From the NCBI GenBank assembly GCA_023101725.1, contig JALJCO010001155.1, positions 16,001-80,000 of the forward strand: a stretch of 64,000 nt of DNA, written 5' to 3'. The stretch comes from Atherinomorus stipes (Eukaryota; Chordata; Actinopteri; Atheriniformes; Atherinidae). A model generated the notes under the pieces. The model was not told the DNA's origin, ran no database searches, and was given only the letters and a program-made list of their open reading frames with translations. The position numbers and the translations under genes are program-made. Positions 52,407 through 64,000 of this stretch are shown piece by piece (within the stretch, counting starts at the first letter, position 1; the number at the start of each line of letters is the position of its first letter).

Positions 52407-53687
52407 CGTGCTACCCTCTGAATTCACTAGGATTATCAGGAAAAACAAAATAAAACAGTTCTTTAGTTTTTTTTTTTTAGCAACTTAAGCATTTTCCGTT
52501 TGAATGGCATTTAAAGACAGGCTTACCTAATGGTTAAAAATGTAGGACATGAATAAGCTTCAAAAGAACAATCCACCAATTTTGTTTTTATTTTGTATCA
52601 CTTTTTGATCATTGTGCATTTCTACGTTGCTTTGTAAGAGGACTTGGGTTATCTTGCATGGCATTGTGCTTTTGTTCCATTACAGTAATTTGCGCTTACC
52701 TTTGATAGCTTTGGGTGAATTAAATTTTGTTCAGCATCTTCCTTCATTTTGTCACATATTATCTGAAGGAGAGGGTTTTGTGTTTGTGGGGATTTTCTTT
52801 CTCTTCTCGTGTATGCTGTTTCATATCTTGGGGGTTGTTTTGTGTTCAGTTGATCGTTTAGCATATTTCTTCATGGTTCCTTGTATTTACCTTTGTGTAT
52901 TTCTGGTCAAATTTAATGTGTTTTTTCTTTGTCTCTGTGTAATTCGCAAATTGCTACACATTTATTTATTGCTAGGATACTGAGGTTTCTTTCATTTATC
53001 CAAGGGAACAATGCAGAGCTGTTGGTTTTTGTTTGTTTGTTTGTTTGCGTTTTTTCTGTGTTTTTAATTTTTACATTTTTATTTCCTTAGACATGTAAAC
53101 CTTTTTTTTCAATAGATCTCTCATCAGGCTGCTTTATGTCTCTGTCTGAAAGATTGCTAATCTTTATAGTTTGTGGTCAAATCATAGACTACTAGATTGT
53201 CATGGTCCAGTGGATTCCTTCATTTAAAACCGTCCATGATTACGGAGATTTATCACACAAACTTGTTATTACAGATTGAGTCTTAAATGACTAAAAACAA
53301 GGTAATCTTTGAAGCCAGTGTCTACCTAGTATTATATTTGCATAAACTGGTTTTGTTGTATGTTGATCAACTGAGTTAGAACAGGTTTGAGCGTCCTGCT
53401 GGTCAGAGCGCGACATCTACTGGTTTAGAGAGGTAACTGCAGCAGGGTCGAGGAAGCAACAGAACATCAAGTTGAGATGTGATGTGTGATTGGGCCCCGC
53501 TCTTGGAAGGATTTGATGCATTACCACTGTAACACGCGTGGATCATTATATTAGATGCAATGTGGTTTAATTTGGCTCATATCTTTGAACACCTACATGC
53601 CCATAATCAGCTTTTCTTCCTGAGAAAACACCAAAATCAGATTTTTAATGTGGCACAAGTTATATCTTTATTGTTTGTGTTGATGTA

Positions 53688-54118
53688 TTAAAGACACACA
53701 ACGTAACTTTTAGACCTTAAAAATCTGTGTTTCTGACTCGTTTTGATGGCACACCAACATTCATTAAGCGCATTTTCGAGCTGTCAGTGCCCAGAGGCGT
53801 CCCGGGGCTCAGAAACAGCACTGGTTGGTTGCAGCACCGCGTCACTCACTAGCAACCGGATGTAAACCAGGTATCAACGTCGCGGGTGTTTTGAATGCGC
53901 ATCATGTCGAATTCGGTAAAGAAACGCAAGGAAACATCACCGGAGGAAGAGAGGAAAAGAAACAGAGGAAGGGGCAGAACAAGAGTCAAGATAAGACTGT
54001 CTTTTACTGGCTGGAGTGAGCTTACAGTACAGGTACGAACAAGATGGATGCTAGTTTAGCCGCCGATAGGGGGCGCGTCACTGAGAAAACTGCTGAAAGT
54101 TCCGTTGTGTGTCTTTAA
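53688..54118. mobile_element. TTAA-bounded miniature element (copy 7)
   Basis: TTAA occurs at 53688 and 54115. The termini TTAAAGACACACAACGTAAC and (read inward) TTAAAGACACACAACGGAAC are inverted repeats with one difference. An inverted relative forms the right part of 12683-13729. A 49-codon frame from 53904 encodes a very basic peptide (KKRKETSPEEERKRNRGR...) that looks like the start of a larger transposon protein. The TTAA at its right end is also the left TTAA of the next element. Confidence 0.75.
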
Positions 54119-55122
54119 AGCAACCCTTACAATGTTGCATTGTTGCATTATTTTTTCAATGGGGTAAAACGCTATGAATGAGGTAATAGAACCACTATTT
54201 ATCAAAATAAAATATTATTCCTATCTCTAAATTTTCAGTGAAAACTCTAACCAATCCTTGCAGTGGGACCACGCTTAGGATTGGCCGAGGGACCTGACTG
54301 TCAGACTTTTGGGAGGCAGAGGGAATGGCGGGTGGGTCTTTGGCAAGGGGCAAACTCCGCCTCAGAACAGTGAAGCTCGCTTCCTTGTTGGAAATAGTGT
54401 AATCCTCCCTTCATCCGCTAGGGGCTGGCTCCAAGAGCGAGCAAATCCCCATAGACTCCCATGTTAAAAACGCCAACTTCACAGCAGAAATAAACAGGTT
54501 TACAGCCTGGTTCAAAAAATCATTTTAGGTTTATTAGGTCAAGTTTACCTTCATGTCAACTGTGAGGGGGGTGAATTTTTTTATAACTCATTCGTTTAGA
54601 TGTTATTTATTCTTCAAATTACACATAATTAAGGGCGTGTCCTTATGACAGACCGGAAGCTCCGCCTGCCGACCGGAGGCTCCTAGTTAGCTCCTTCTTT
54701 GCTCTTAATAAGGTCTCAGTTTGTTACAGAGTCGCACAACGGCGGTGTTTAGTCAGCGAATTGCAAGTCTAAGCATGTCTTACCTTAACCATGCCGCTTA
54801 GGGGGCTTATCTTTGTTAGCTCCTCTTAGTTTCGTGTTAGCTCAGTTAGCGTTTAACCCACAGTACGTCAGCTGTCAATCATTTGCCCCGCGGCCGCGCT
54901 GTGCCCATTTTAGTATTTTCCTGGAGTGACGACGTACGTGACACGGCAAGATGGCGACGGTAAGACACGCCCAACTGGCTTCACATTTCTCTATTCAGAA
55001 GAGACCGGAAGCTACGTCCAGTAATTATATACAGTCTATGGTCTTTGGAGTGAGGAAGGCCTGATTATTCAAACAATTTTGCTGTGCTTTCTGAAATGCA
55101 AGATCTGTAAGGGTTGCTTTAA
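54115..55122. mobile_element. TTAA-bounded element (copy 8), hosting the 0.7-kb element
   Basis: TTAA occurs at 54115 and 55119, with perfect 17-bp termini TTAAAGCAACCCTTACA in inverted orientation. About 0.3 kb belongs to the element itself; the rest is the 54344-55040 insertion and its duplicated target. Confidence 0.8.
54344..55040 (+). mobile_element. 0.7-kb non-autonomous element, hAT-like (copy B)
   Basis: Nearly identical to 17347-18053, apart from a roughly 11-bp deletion and a few substitutions. It is flanked by an exact 8-bp duplication GTCTTTGG (54336-54343 and 55041-55048). It keeps the CpG-rich CCGCGGCCGCGC block and CAAGATGGCGACGGTAAGAC near its 3' end. The high identity implies recent mobility. 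Confidence 0.82.
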
Positions 55123-56214
55123 GAAAATTAAGACGTAGCTATATTCCAGTTAGCAATAAACTACATATTTACCCCAAATCACAAAAAATATTGATATTTT
55201 AACATAAAAATGAATTCTACACCATGAATAGCTGGTATCGGTGGTTTCATTATTTTGTTATTGATCCACACATCACTAGCATTTTCAGTCGGTGAGACCA
55301 TTTGCCTTGCATATTTTGCATGTTTGCTTACTTTAACACAGCTTGTTCAAATTTGGACAGGAGGGCCTGACTACAAATGGAAAAAAGTATCATCTAAAGG
55401 TGGTTTAATAAGAATTCAGATGCATTTATTTCTATAAAATAGGGAACATACACATTAATGAACACAGATTTGTTAATGTTTCAGTTTTAGACATTGACTA
55501 ATTTCCATCTGCTGTCCATCAAAATTATAATTAGGAGTGACTCAAAGGTAACCTAATGTTCATCTCCACAGGAGGCAGACAAAGAAAGTTTATGATAAAC
55601 TTACCAAAGGATGCACATGAATGTTCACACCTGGGACTAACAAAGGCAGGAAAACAGAAACACCGAGTTACAAATATTCTAAGTTTTTAAAGCCATAAGA
55701 TGTTATTTCTTAAGTGAGAACATGAAAATTGAACATGAAAAATCCATCCGTCTGTCTGTTAGCAAAATAACTCAAAAAGTAGGCTATTGAAGAGATCTGG
55801 AAATTGTCCTGTCATCCCATCCCCTCAACTGGATTTTAACTGCCAATTCAACTCTCTTTCATCTGGCTTCCCAGTTTTACAATTGTTTATTCAGCATTTA
55901 AACAGTTTAAGAATATTTAAACGTCAGTTACACTAGCATGAACGCTTTTATGCTGAAAAAGCTGAACTGTAATGCTAAAAGATTGAAGAAGTTAAACTAG
56001 CATGCTGTAGAAGTTGTTGAAGATGAATAAAACAGTTAAAGAGTTGCTGAAATGTCCTTTAACAGTCACAGATGGCCTAACATAGCTAGAAAGGGTTTCA
56101 AGGCAGATGCAATGAGCTTCACAAGGTCGAACCCTGAACTGAAATCATCATAATGCTCTCAAGGTGCATGTTTGATGGATAAACAGCTGAAATGGTAATG
56201 TAATGAAGGGCGTT

Positions 56215-56490
56215 TGTCTGTTAGCAAAATAACTCAAAAAGTACAAAACAGATTTGGATGAAATTTTCAGGGAATGTTGATGATGGTAAATGTAACGACT
56301 GATTAAATTTTGGTGTTGATCCAGATCACCGTTTGGCTTTTTTTTTTCAGGATTCTGTGCCATTGTGAGATATGGTCACATGGGGGGGGTCAGCTTGAAA
56401 TCTCTGCTCACCTTTTTAAAACTCTAAAATCCTAAAAATTCTAAAATGGGGGAGAGCGAGCTCCTTGGCAGAGGTTTGCGCTCTCTGAAT
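56215..56490. repeat. Interspersed repeat (uninterrupted copy)
   Basis: It begins TCTGTTAGCAAAATAACTC, continues GGGAATGTTGATGATGG and GGTGTTGATCCAGATCACCG, and ends near TTGCGCTCTCTGAATACTTT. The same sequence is split at 18480-19310, and a short 5' piece occurs at 55748-55785. It is an abundant fish repeat whose class I cannot name. Confidence 0.55.
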
Positions 56491-58020
56491 ACTTTTATAG
56501 TTTAATCCATGGAGATTTCAGCTCACGTGTGTCAATCCAATTTAGTTGTAATTACTTACAATGAAAAGTTTTGTTCTTGAAGGAGATATAAAGTGACATG
56601 TTCTTTAAATAATTGATACAAACTTTTTATAACCTGCTTTGATATTGGAGTAAATGCAGAGGTGATTGAGCTTTTTCTGATGAAGCTCAGAGCTCTGGAA
56701 CGACCTTTTTCAGTGGAAGTTTCTTAAACTATGTTGGAAAACACACTTTTATTGTTTGGCTTTAAAACCATGTGAGATTGACGTTTTCTTTATCGTCTGT
56801 TCAGATTATCTTGTATTAAATACCAACCAATGTTTGTTTTTTCCCTCTGGTGTTTATATGTGTTTTTATTGTTACGTGTTTTTACATATGCAGCACTTTA
56901 CTCAACCATCTGTAGATTTTAAAGGGATAAAATACAACTATGGTATGTTGGAGTCATAAAAATAATTAAAATGGAAAGTTCTCTGTTCCGTGAAATCCTT
57001 TGCTTTGATCAACAAATATCTTTTAGAAGGCGATCACATGTTTTGTAAACTTTAAACAACTTCAGCTGCCAAATTAGCATTAAAGGGATTTTGACTTGAA
57101 CTTTAAAAACTTCAGTAAAGAAGAGGAGACTCTGCTGGATGCAGCTGCACCTTCAGTCAACATGGAGGCCAAATCAGGAGCTTTAATGATGTGGTCTCCA
57201 CCAGAGGAGGTGAAGGAGGAAGCTCTGATAAATTTCTTTGTATGCGTTTTCCCATTAAATCCAATGAGAACGTGTGTCCAAACTTTTGACTTTTATGTTT
57301 ATGTAAACTAAACATTGCACAGTCTGACATTTGGATGAACAGAAATGTTTAAATCCAAACAATCACTGGCAATTTTTTTTAAAAGTTTGTTTCTTATTGC
57401 AAGATAAGATCACATGGGAGGGAACTTGGAAGGAAGGAAGAAAATTATTTTGGCCAGCTTCATGATAACTTATTATCAGAAAAGTGGAATATTTTGGGGT
57501 ATACTGTAGAAAAACTCAGGAACGCCTCATGGTAGTTATTTACCCTTTAAAAAAGGCTTGATCACATTCAAAATGAGTGAAATGTGTTGTATGTCAACAT
57601 ACAGTATTTGAACTGACTGCCTTTTTCATTTCTGTCCTTTCTTGTTCTTTTTTTGGACCTATCAATAAAATGAAATAAGAACCGAAAATAGTTATGCAAG
57701 CTGTCACCGCATGAGGTGTAAACGAGACACAGTTGAAGCACACCCCCATTTCATTTGGAGCTTCATCTCATTTCATTACATGTTTACAATTACACCGTGA
57801 ACCACAATCCGGCTTGTTTTCCCGTAGTCACCGACACCATACATGTTAAATATATTCAACCCAGTGCATCACAACACACACACAGACACACATGCTTACT
57901 GTGCATCTTTTAATCCTTTCAAACAGACTAAATCCTGCAGCTTTAACACTGTAAGCTCATGTCTTCTTGCAAAAAGAGGGGTGTGTTGCATATGTATTAC
58001 GATGCCATGAAGCATGTTAT

Positions 58021-58030
58021 TTATTTTTAG
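58021..58030. promoter_or_regulatory. MEF2-like site (distal) upstream of calsequestrin
   Basis: TTATTTTTAG fits the MEF2 consensus YTAWWWWTAR exactly, about 940 bp before the start codon of a muscle gene. Confidence 0.4.
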
Positions 58031-58370
58031 CGCACATCTTCCCTTTCAGTTTGTAAAATAATATCACGTGCAATCAGTTTAAGCTTACTCACACACATTG
58101 CACAGAATGCATATGCTCTACATTTATGACATTAAAGAAAACCACTTGCTCCCTCCTGTAAAACCATGTTTCACTTTCTTCTTGAGTCAGGGCTAAGTGA
58201 CACCTATGCATGGAGCCTCAGCAGGTGCACCACCCTCTCGTCTCCTCTCCTCTCTCCCCCTGTCCTGGAGTGACCCAGCTCCACATTCTAGCGCTGCAAC
58301 GATGCCAGCAGAAGCAAATTAGACACCAGCAGCAGCCCCTCCTGATATGTACTTCTCTGTCCCACATCCA

Positions 58371-58380
58371 TTATTTTTAG
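58371..58380. promoter_or_regulatory. MEF2-like site (proximal) upstream of calsequestrin
   Basis: The same decamer TTATTTTTAG occurs about 590 bp before the start codon. Two identical matches 350 bp apart ahead of a muscle-specific gene are suggestive, though AT-rich DNA makes chance matches common. Confidence 0.45.
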
Positions 58381-58961
58381 CTGGGATCCAAGCCTCCATC
58401 CTCACTTAATAAGGGAAAAGAGTGCCTCATATTTTCTCCCAGCTCTAAATCCACCATGTAATCCTTCTCCTTCATTTGGGAAAAAAGTAGACACGCTGAC
58501 ATATGCACAGAGCTCATACACCTCCCGCCATCTCCATCACTGTCTCTCCATGTTCTGTGTCTGGTCAGAGGGGGACGAGAGAGTCGGCTGGACCTCCTCG
58601 TCTCACTCCACCCCACTTTTGCAGGTCTGCAACATACACTCAAGCACACCTACACACAAAGCTGTCACCGCAGCAACCGCCTCGGCCCTGCCTCATCTTT
58701 CCCATGCTCGATTACACCCCACGTAGGCACACACACTCACACCTATGTCAAACTTAGCCCAGCCCCTCTTGCACCCTGTGGCCCACTGACACTTACCCAT
58801 GTGGGGGTTTTTAATAAGGTGGATCCAGGAGTCGGTCTTGCTCTCTTCTGGGTGACGCGGATTGGAAGGGGTTCTGCATACTTTCACCAAGCTATCTTTT
58901 AACCCCACTTAGTTAACTGTACGAAACTGTGAATAAATCTAAATTGTCTCGGAGAGGAGCC

Positions 58962-61900
58962 ATGAAGTGGACCTGGGTGCTTGTGGCAGTCTTGCTGTCC
59001 TTTGGAGGTTCACTGGGCAAGGAGACCTTGGACTTCCTTGAGTATGATGGCAAGGACCGTGTCCATGACCTCAACGCCAAGAACTATAGGTCTGTGATGA
59101 AAAAGTATGATGTTATGGTGGTGTACTACCATGACCATCCAGGATCCAGCCGCGTCGCCCAGAGACAGTTTGAGACCGAGGAGTTGGCCCTTGAGGTGGG
59201 TTGAAATGGGGAAGTTATTGTTGGTTGAACAAGAAGGATTGCAATATAAATAGTGCTGGATTCAGCACATAGACTTTTTAAAAGACTTAAAGCTGCTTTT
59301 TAAGATTTTGGTTGGAGACTCCAAAAGATTTTGACTTGATAGTTTTGTTCAATTTGGGTCTTCAAGCTCAAAATCAAGCACATCTAAAGTAAAGAATGCC
59401 ACTGCTGTTGATTTGGGAATGTTAATGCAAAAGCATACAAATAAGAGGGCTGCAGTTTTTTCCCAAAATGGTTAAGAATATCTTTGCGGGATTCAAAACC
59501 CATTGACAACAAACCACAAGCTTCCAGTTGTGTCGAAGGCTGAGCCTGAATGCATGTGTATGTGTGTGTATTTCTGAGCCAGATGATGCACTTTATTAAA
59601 CTTCTATAGCATGCCGATCACACGTTAGGCCTCCTGACGGCCCGGACACTCAACGGTTTCATCACATTCCTCGCAGAGACATTACATCACCCTTCAGTGC
59701 AAAGTTTCGATGTCAGCTCTGGAAGTGTCAAACAACAGCTTACCAAGGCTGACTCTCAGTTTACACAGGAATTTACTGTATATTAAATGTCACATTTCCC
59801 AGGAATAGTTCAGCTTACTTTTCAGTTTAAAGATATTCAGACACATAAACAGCAGCCTTTTATAACCAAAAACAGAATGGGGTTTTAACATAACCAACAC
59901 GCCATAGGCCTAACTGGACAGGTATGTCACAGTTTAAAGAAATATTGAACCAATATCTGTTCTGATTACTGCAGATGGAAAAATTAATTTATTAGGGGCT
60001 TTGGATAATTTATGGAATAGACTGGATCATGTATCTAATGGCATGTCCTGACATTTAGCATGTTTATTGTACAGTGTAAACGCCACAGTCCTGTACATGT
60101 GCATGACTTCATGATTGTACTTCAAAGTGACATGAACGGCAGGTGGTGTTAACCTCTTCCGAATGCAACCTACATGTAACCTAAGAACATCTAGTTACCA
60201 TCTAGTTACTGATGATGAAACCAGGCTTGATCAATGGCATTTAAATGCTCACACTGACTTGTTAATTTCATTATTCCCTTGTATATGTGCTGATCAAATA
60301 AATGTAATTTAAATGTTTGCAAAGCATTTTATGGATAACAGAAACTGACCGTTGAAGGTTTATATTTATCACATCATGTCAATACTGTAACATAGCACAA
60401 TTGAGAGGAAAGTATTACAAGCAGCTAGCAGAAGGGGTCTGATAAGATTGACTGTCCAGAGCATATCACATCATCTCCACAGCCTCTGGTGTTTCTGGAA
60501 GGGGCACTGGGGCTCGGTCTTGGGGCTGCAGGCCAGCGTTTGAGGCACTGGCTCCAGGAATGCCGGCTCAGCTCTGCGCTGTGATTGACACTTGCAGTAC
60601 TGTACTTGTCAGCGGATCCCTGAGCGTTGAGCATCGCTGCCGCCAGGCCAAAATAGTCCCTGGGCTGGTGTGGCTTTGGGGGGCTATATTTATCCTAAGG
60701 TGCTTTTGTGGCGGGTCCAGCTCCCTAAAGGCTTGTGTTTCTCCTTATGAATGTATTATGATTTATATTTAATGAGGTTTTATTATTAGTAACAGGCAAT
60801 GGCAAAAGGTGCAACATTTCAGAGGTCAAGGCGCGCTGTGGGGGTTAGTGAATGGCAAATGACATATGACGTGATGATAGCAAGGAAGTCTTAAGTGTTT
60901 TCACTTTTGGCCATTTGAAACTCTTTGGGTTGTTAAAGTGGCCTCCCTTTGTGTCTACTGACTCTATGCTTCAGACCAAACAGTTGACCAGTGCATGCAT
61001 TTACATTTGAGCACAGACACTCACTATACAAAACGCAGTAATTTACATTTTTTCAGTGTACATTAATGTCAAATATATAGTAGATTAAGATGGATAGAAC
61101 TGAACTTTTACTATTTGTCTTCCTTTTTTACTTTGAATATAAAAATGGGAAGAAATACAATTGAAAGGGCCATCTGTCTCTTCATTTTTACAGCAAGAAA
61201 TTCCTTTTCCCTACATGAGTTTTGTAAATTTCAACAAACAAAACCTGAAAAGTTAAAACTATACAGTTGCTATGCCATTTATGTGTTGCCTGGCAGCGAA
61301 ACGTGCAGATGTGAAGCCATGAAATCGCAACTCAGATACTTAGGTTTAACTTTACATGTAGCTGGGGAGGTTTGGTTACTGTGAAGAAGCGTCTCCATCC
61401 ACGTTGCTACGGATAAGCATCATTAGCACTGACGTCCAAAATAAACCTTGCATGTTTTCAACTTGAATGAATTTAGAATATAAATACTCATTAGTTTTCC
61501 ATATTGGATCCAATCTACTTTGAATAAAGATGTATAATTTACATGCAATTAAAAAAAGGTTTTCATTTTAAAGTTAGTACAAATTATATCCTGGGAAAGC
61601 TTTAGTATTGCAGTTTGATTTGATTTATCTAAGCAATCAGGAAGCTTCCTAGTTAGATAACTCTTAATCAACACATTGACTTGTAGCATGTATCAAAATA
61701 CTTATATCACTAAATATTAAGCTTTTCTATGGGTCATTAGGTCAATTTAATCCAAAATTATGTCTGAAACCAATCACAATGAAACAAGAAAATAATATAT
61801 GCAAAAAAAATTGTGCCCAACAAACTGAATGACAGTCTGGTTAGTCTGACTATTTATGCCAGTAAAAGCAGCTGCTCAAGATCCCTGACACCAGCGCACA

Positions 61901-64000
61901 AGCATGTGTAAATGCGTGCATACATGTGTGTACTTTTTACCCTTCAAATGCTCTGAGACGGCCCTCAGACAGCTTCCTCCATGCAGCTTGGCTGCAAGTG
62001 TCTCACCACTATTGGTAGAAACAACTGTCAGTCATGAGGTTCAAGTTTCATACAGATTTAGAAAGTGCATAAGCAGCTCTTTGAAAACCAGGCTTTTATG
62101 GTAATGAAACTACAGTATGACAATTTTGTCAAACTTGTTCATAACAGTGAAACAGGCATTCATAAACTGCATGGGATAAATTCCATAAAATACTGCATAT
62201 AGGAGCAATACAGGGTTGTGTTTTTCAGCCAGAGCTGATGTGATGATGTTTGTATTTTGCAGCGTGCAGCCCAGGTCCTGGATGAGTTTGATGATGAGGA
62301 TATTGGAATCGGTCTCATTGATGCAAAGCATGACAAGGCTGTTGCAAAGAAATTAGGTAAATACAGAAAAAAAAATTCAGGAACTATCACAGTTGCAGAC
62401 ACTACAACATTAATCTGGATTGGCACTGAGCTGTGCATGTAGATATAACAGGATATTTTACAACCAGTTTGCACAGAATATAACGCTGTATGTGGGTTTC
62501 CCTCTCCAGGCCTTGAGGAGTCCGACAGCATCTTTGTCTTCACGGATGATGAAGTCATAGAGTATGATGGCGAGCTTGAGGCTGACACTCTAGTGGAGTT
62601 CATCTATGATGTTCGTGAGGATATATTCTCCCACTTAATAAACATTTTGTTTTCTGCAAAGACTGCCTCACTCAGAGTCTCACTGTGGTTCCCAATTTCC
62701 TCATCAGCTTCTCGAGGACCCAGTGGAAATTATTGACAATAGCAGAGAACTGAGAGGCTTTGAAAACATCGACGAGGACATCAAATTGGTGGGCTACTTT
62801 AAGAGTCACAAATCAGAACGTAAGAATCTGTGCTGTGCTTGCATGATAACCCGTTTAGGACAACACCTTTACTGATCTGAAATCAGCATTGTGGCATTTT
62901 GATTTTATGCTGTTGCTTTCATTTTGAAATATTTTGTTTTAGATTATATAAAGATAAATAACAGGGATAAAGAGTGTGACAGTCTACATTCTTAGATATT
63001 TCATACAGGGGCTGATCTACTGAAACAACTTGATGGATGCCTATGAAAATTTCAGATTTCGATGCTTTTGCTGATGCTGCTGAAGAGTTCCATCCTCACA
63101 TCAAGTTCTTTGCCACATTCAATCCCAAGGTTAGTAATCGTAGTAAATTACTATTGTAGCCATTTAAAAAATATGTATAGAAGTATGATAAAAAAAAAAA
63201 GAGCATGCCAATAATAAAATGATTTGATTCTTAAAATAAGACAGCAGGGTATCCTTTAGATCTAGATGATGGATCTAATAGTTTGACTGTGTTAAAGGTT
63301 GCCAGAGCTCTGGAGCTGAAGCTCAATGAAGTCGACTTCTACGAACCCTTCATGGATGATCCAATGGTCATTCCTGGAAAACCTTACTCTGAGAAAGAGC
63401 TGGTTAGATTCATTGAAGCCCATGACAGGTAAGTCCCACTTACAACCATGAAACCAGGTTTTTACAAATCAAAAGCTTGACCTTCTGAATTAAAGGTAAA
63501 ATACTATAAAATCTAACGGATCTGTCCCTATCAAGACCAACCCTGAGGAAGCTGCAACCACACAACATGTATGAGATCTGGGTGAGAAACTTGTTGCAAT
63601 TTGTAGCAGTACCTTTACATTTCTTGTCATTATGACTGTGAGGTTGTCAATAAAGCGTCCCAGAGTTCAGTTTGTCTTTATTTGTTCTACAGGATGACGA
63701 TGTTGATGGTGAACATATTGTTGCTTTCGCAGAAGAGGATGATGTAGGTAAAGGAGCATAAAATATGCAAATCAACCATAATGTGAGAACATCAGCATTC
63801 CTGTAAGTTGTTGTTGGATAATTTTGACTGACAACTGAGGTGAACCACTGTGGGCCCCTGAGCAATTGTTTAGTTGTTGTTGTTGAACAGCAATTTCTTT
63901 CTCCATTCCTCAGACGGATTCGAGTTCCTTGAGATCCTGAAGGAAGTTGCAGAGGATAACACCGACAATCCTGACCTCAGCATTGTCTGGATTGACCCCG
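58962..64000 (+). CDS. casq1: Calsequestrin, first nine coding exons (cut by the right edge)
   Basis: High-capacity, low-affinity calcium-binding protein of the muscle sarcoplasmic reticulum lumen, partnering triadin/junctin and the ryanodine receptor. Exons: 58962-59195, 62263-62356, 62510-62610, 62708-62819, 63056-63129, 63298-63428, 63536-63581, 63693-63747, 63914-64000+. All join in phase to about 311 residues. ATG 58962 is chosen because it opens a signal peptide ([19 protein letters not shown]) before [15 protein letters not shown]; an in-frame GTG lies upstream. Three thioredoxin-like domains are expected; domain I (VMVVYYHD) and II ([28 protein letters not shown]) are complete, and III has begun (HIVAFAEE). 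The acidic tail is off-window. VIEYDGE and RPTLRKL point to casq1, while DFYEPFMD resembles casq2, so the paralogue is less certain than the family. Exon 3 ends at an unusual donor, GAT|GTTCGT. Confidence 0.9.
59196..62262 (+). other. Calsequestrin intron 1
   Basis: Three-kb first intron. I see no exon or bounded mobile element in it. Near 60,685 there is a CTATATTTAT (MEF2/CArG-like) string, of unknown relevance. Confidence 0.6.

Noticed and set aside
52612..52983. 123-codon plus-strand frame rich in hydrophobic residues
   Set aside because: Low-complexity T-rich DNA gives Phe/Leu/Cys runs; no splice context or family similarity.
53904..54053. Small basic ORF as a host gene
   Set aside because: It lies inside a TTAA element, and the related copy at 13,350-13,480 is frameshifted; it is probably a remnant of a transposon protein.

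Overview
The window is animal nuclear DNA, almost certainly from a ray-finned (teleost) fish. Coding sequence is split into short exons with GT-AG introns, and about 90% of the sequence is intronic, intergenic or repetitive. The repeats are fish-type: Tc1-like remnants, hAT-like short elements, LINE fragments and TTAA-bounded miniature elements. A selenoprotein J gene, a family known mainly from ray-finned fish, supports the assignment. I identified everything by reading the sequence; no database search was run.

Layout. (1) 1-25,930, minus strand: the 5' half of a class B G-protein-coupled receptor gene, best matched by VIP receptor 1 (vipr1). Six coding exons are visible: signal peptide, hormone-binding ectodomain, TM1 and TM2. 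The later exons lie beyond the left edge. The introns, one of them about 15.9 kb, carry a LINE and many DNA-transposon remnants. (2) 25,931-35,000: intergenic, repeats only. (3) 35,274-36,333, plus strand: a MUL1/GIDE-family mitochondrial membrane protein gene that ends before any RING domain and seems to use a GC-AG intron. (4) 37,606-44,465, minus strand: a complete 16-exon eif2b5 (eIF2B epsilon; 708 residues), convergent with the MUL1-like gene. (5) 46,358-51,619, minus strand: a complete 9-coding-exon selenoprotein J gene (selenoj). It has an in-frame UGA at codon 262 and a well-formed SECIS candidate in its 3' UTR. It lies upstream of eif2b5 on the same strand. (6) 52,340-58,960: the interval between the divergent selenoj and calsequestrin genes, filled with nested mobile elements plus two MEF2-like sites near the right-hand gene. 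(7) 58,962-64,000, plus strand: the first nine coding exons of a calsequestrin gene (casq1-like), cut by the right edge.

The genes do not form a pathway. They are unrelated neighbours: a neuropeptide receptor, a mitochondrial membrane protein, a translation-initiation GEF subunit, a selenoprotein and a sarcoplasmic-reticulum calcium buffer.

Two things stand out. One is selenoj, which standard gene prediction would truncate at the UGA or split. The other is the number of mobile elements bounded by TTAA with terminal repeats beginning TTAAAG. I count eight such structures, several nested, chimeric or sharing a TTAA. There are also two nearly identical 0.7-kb elements with 8-bp target duplications that carry what looks like a promoter plus first exon.
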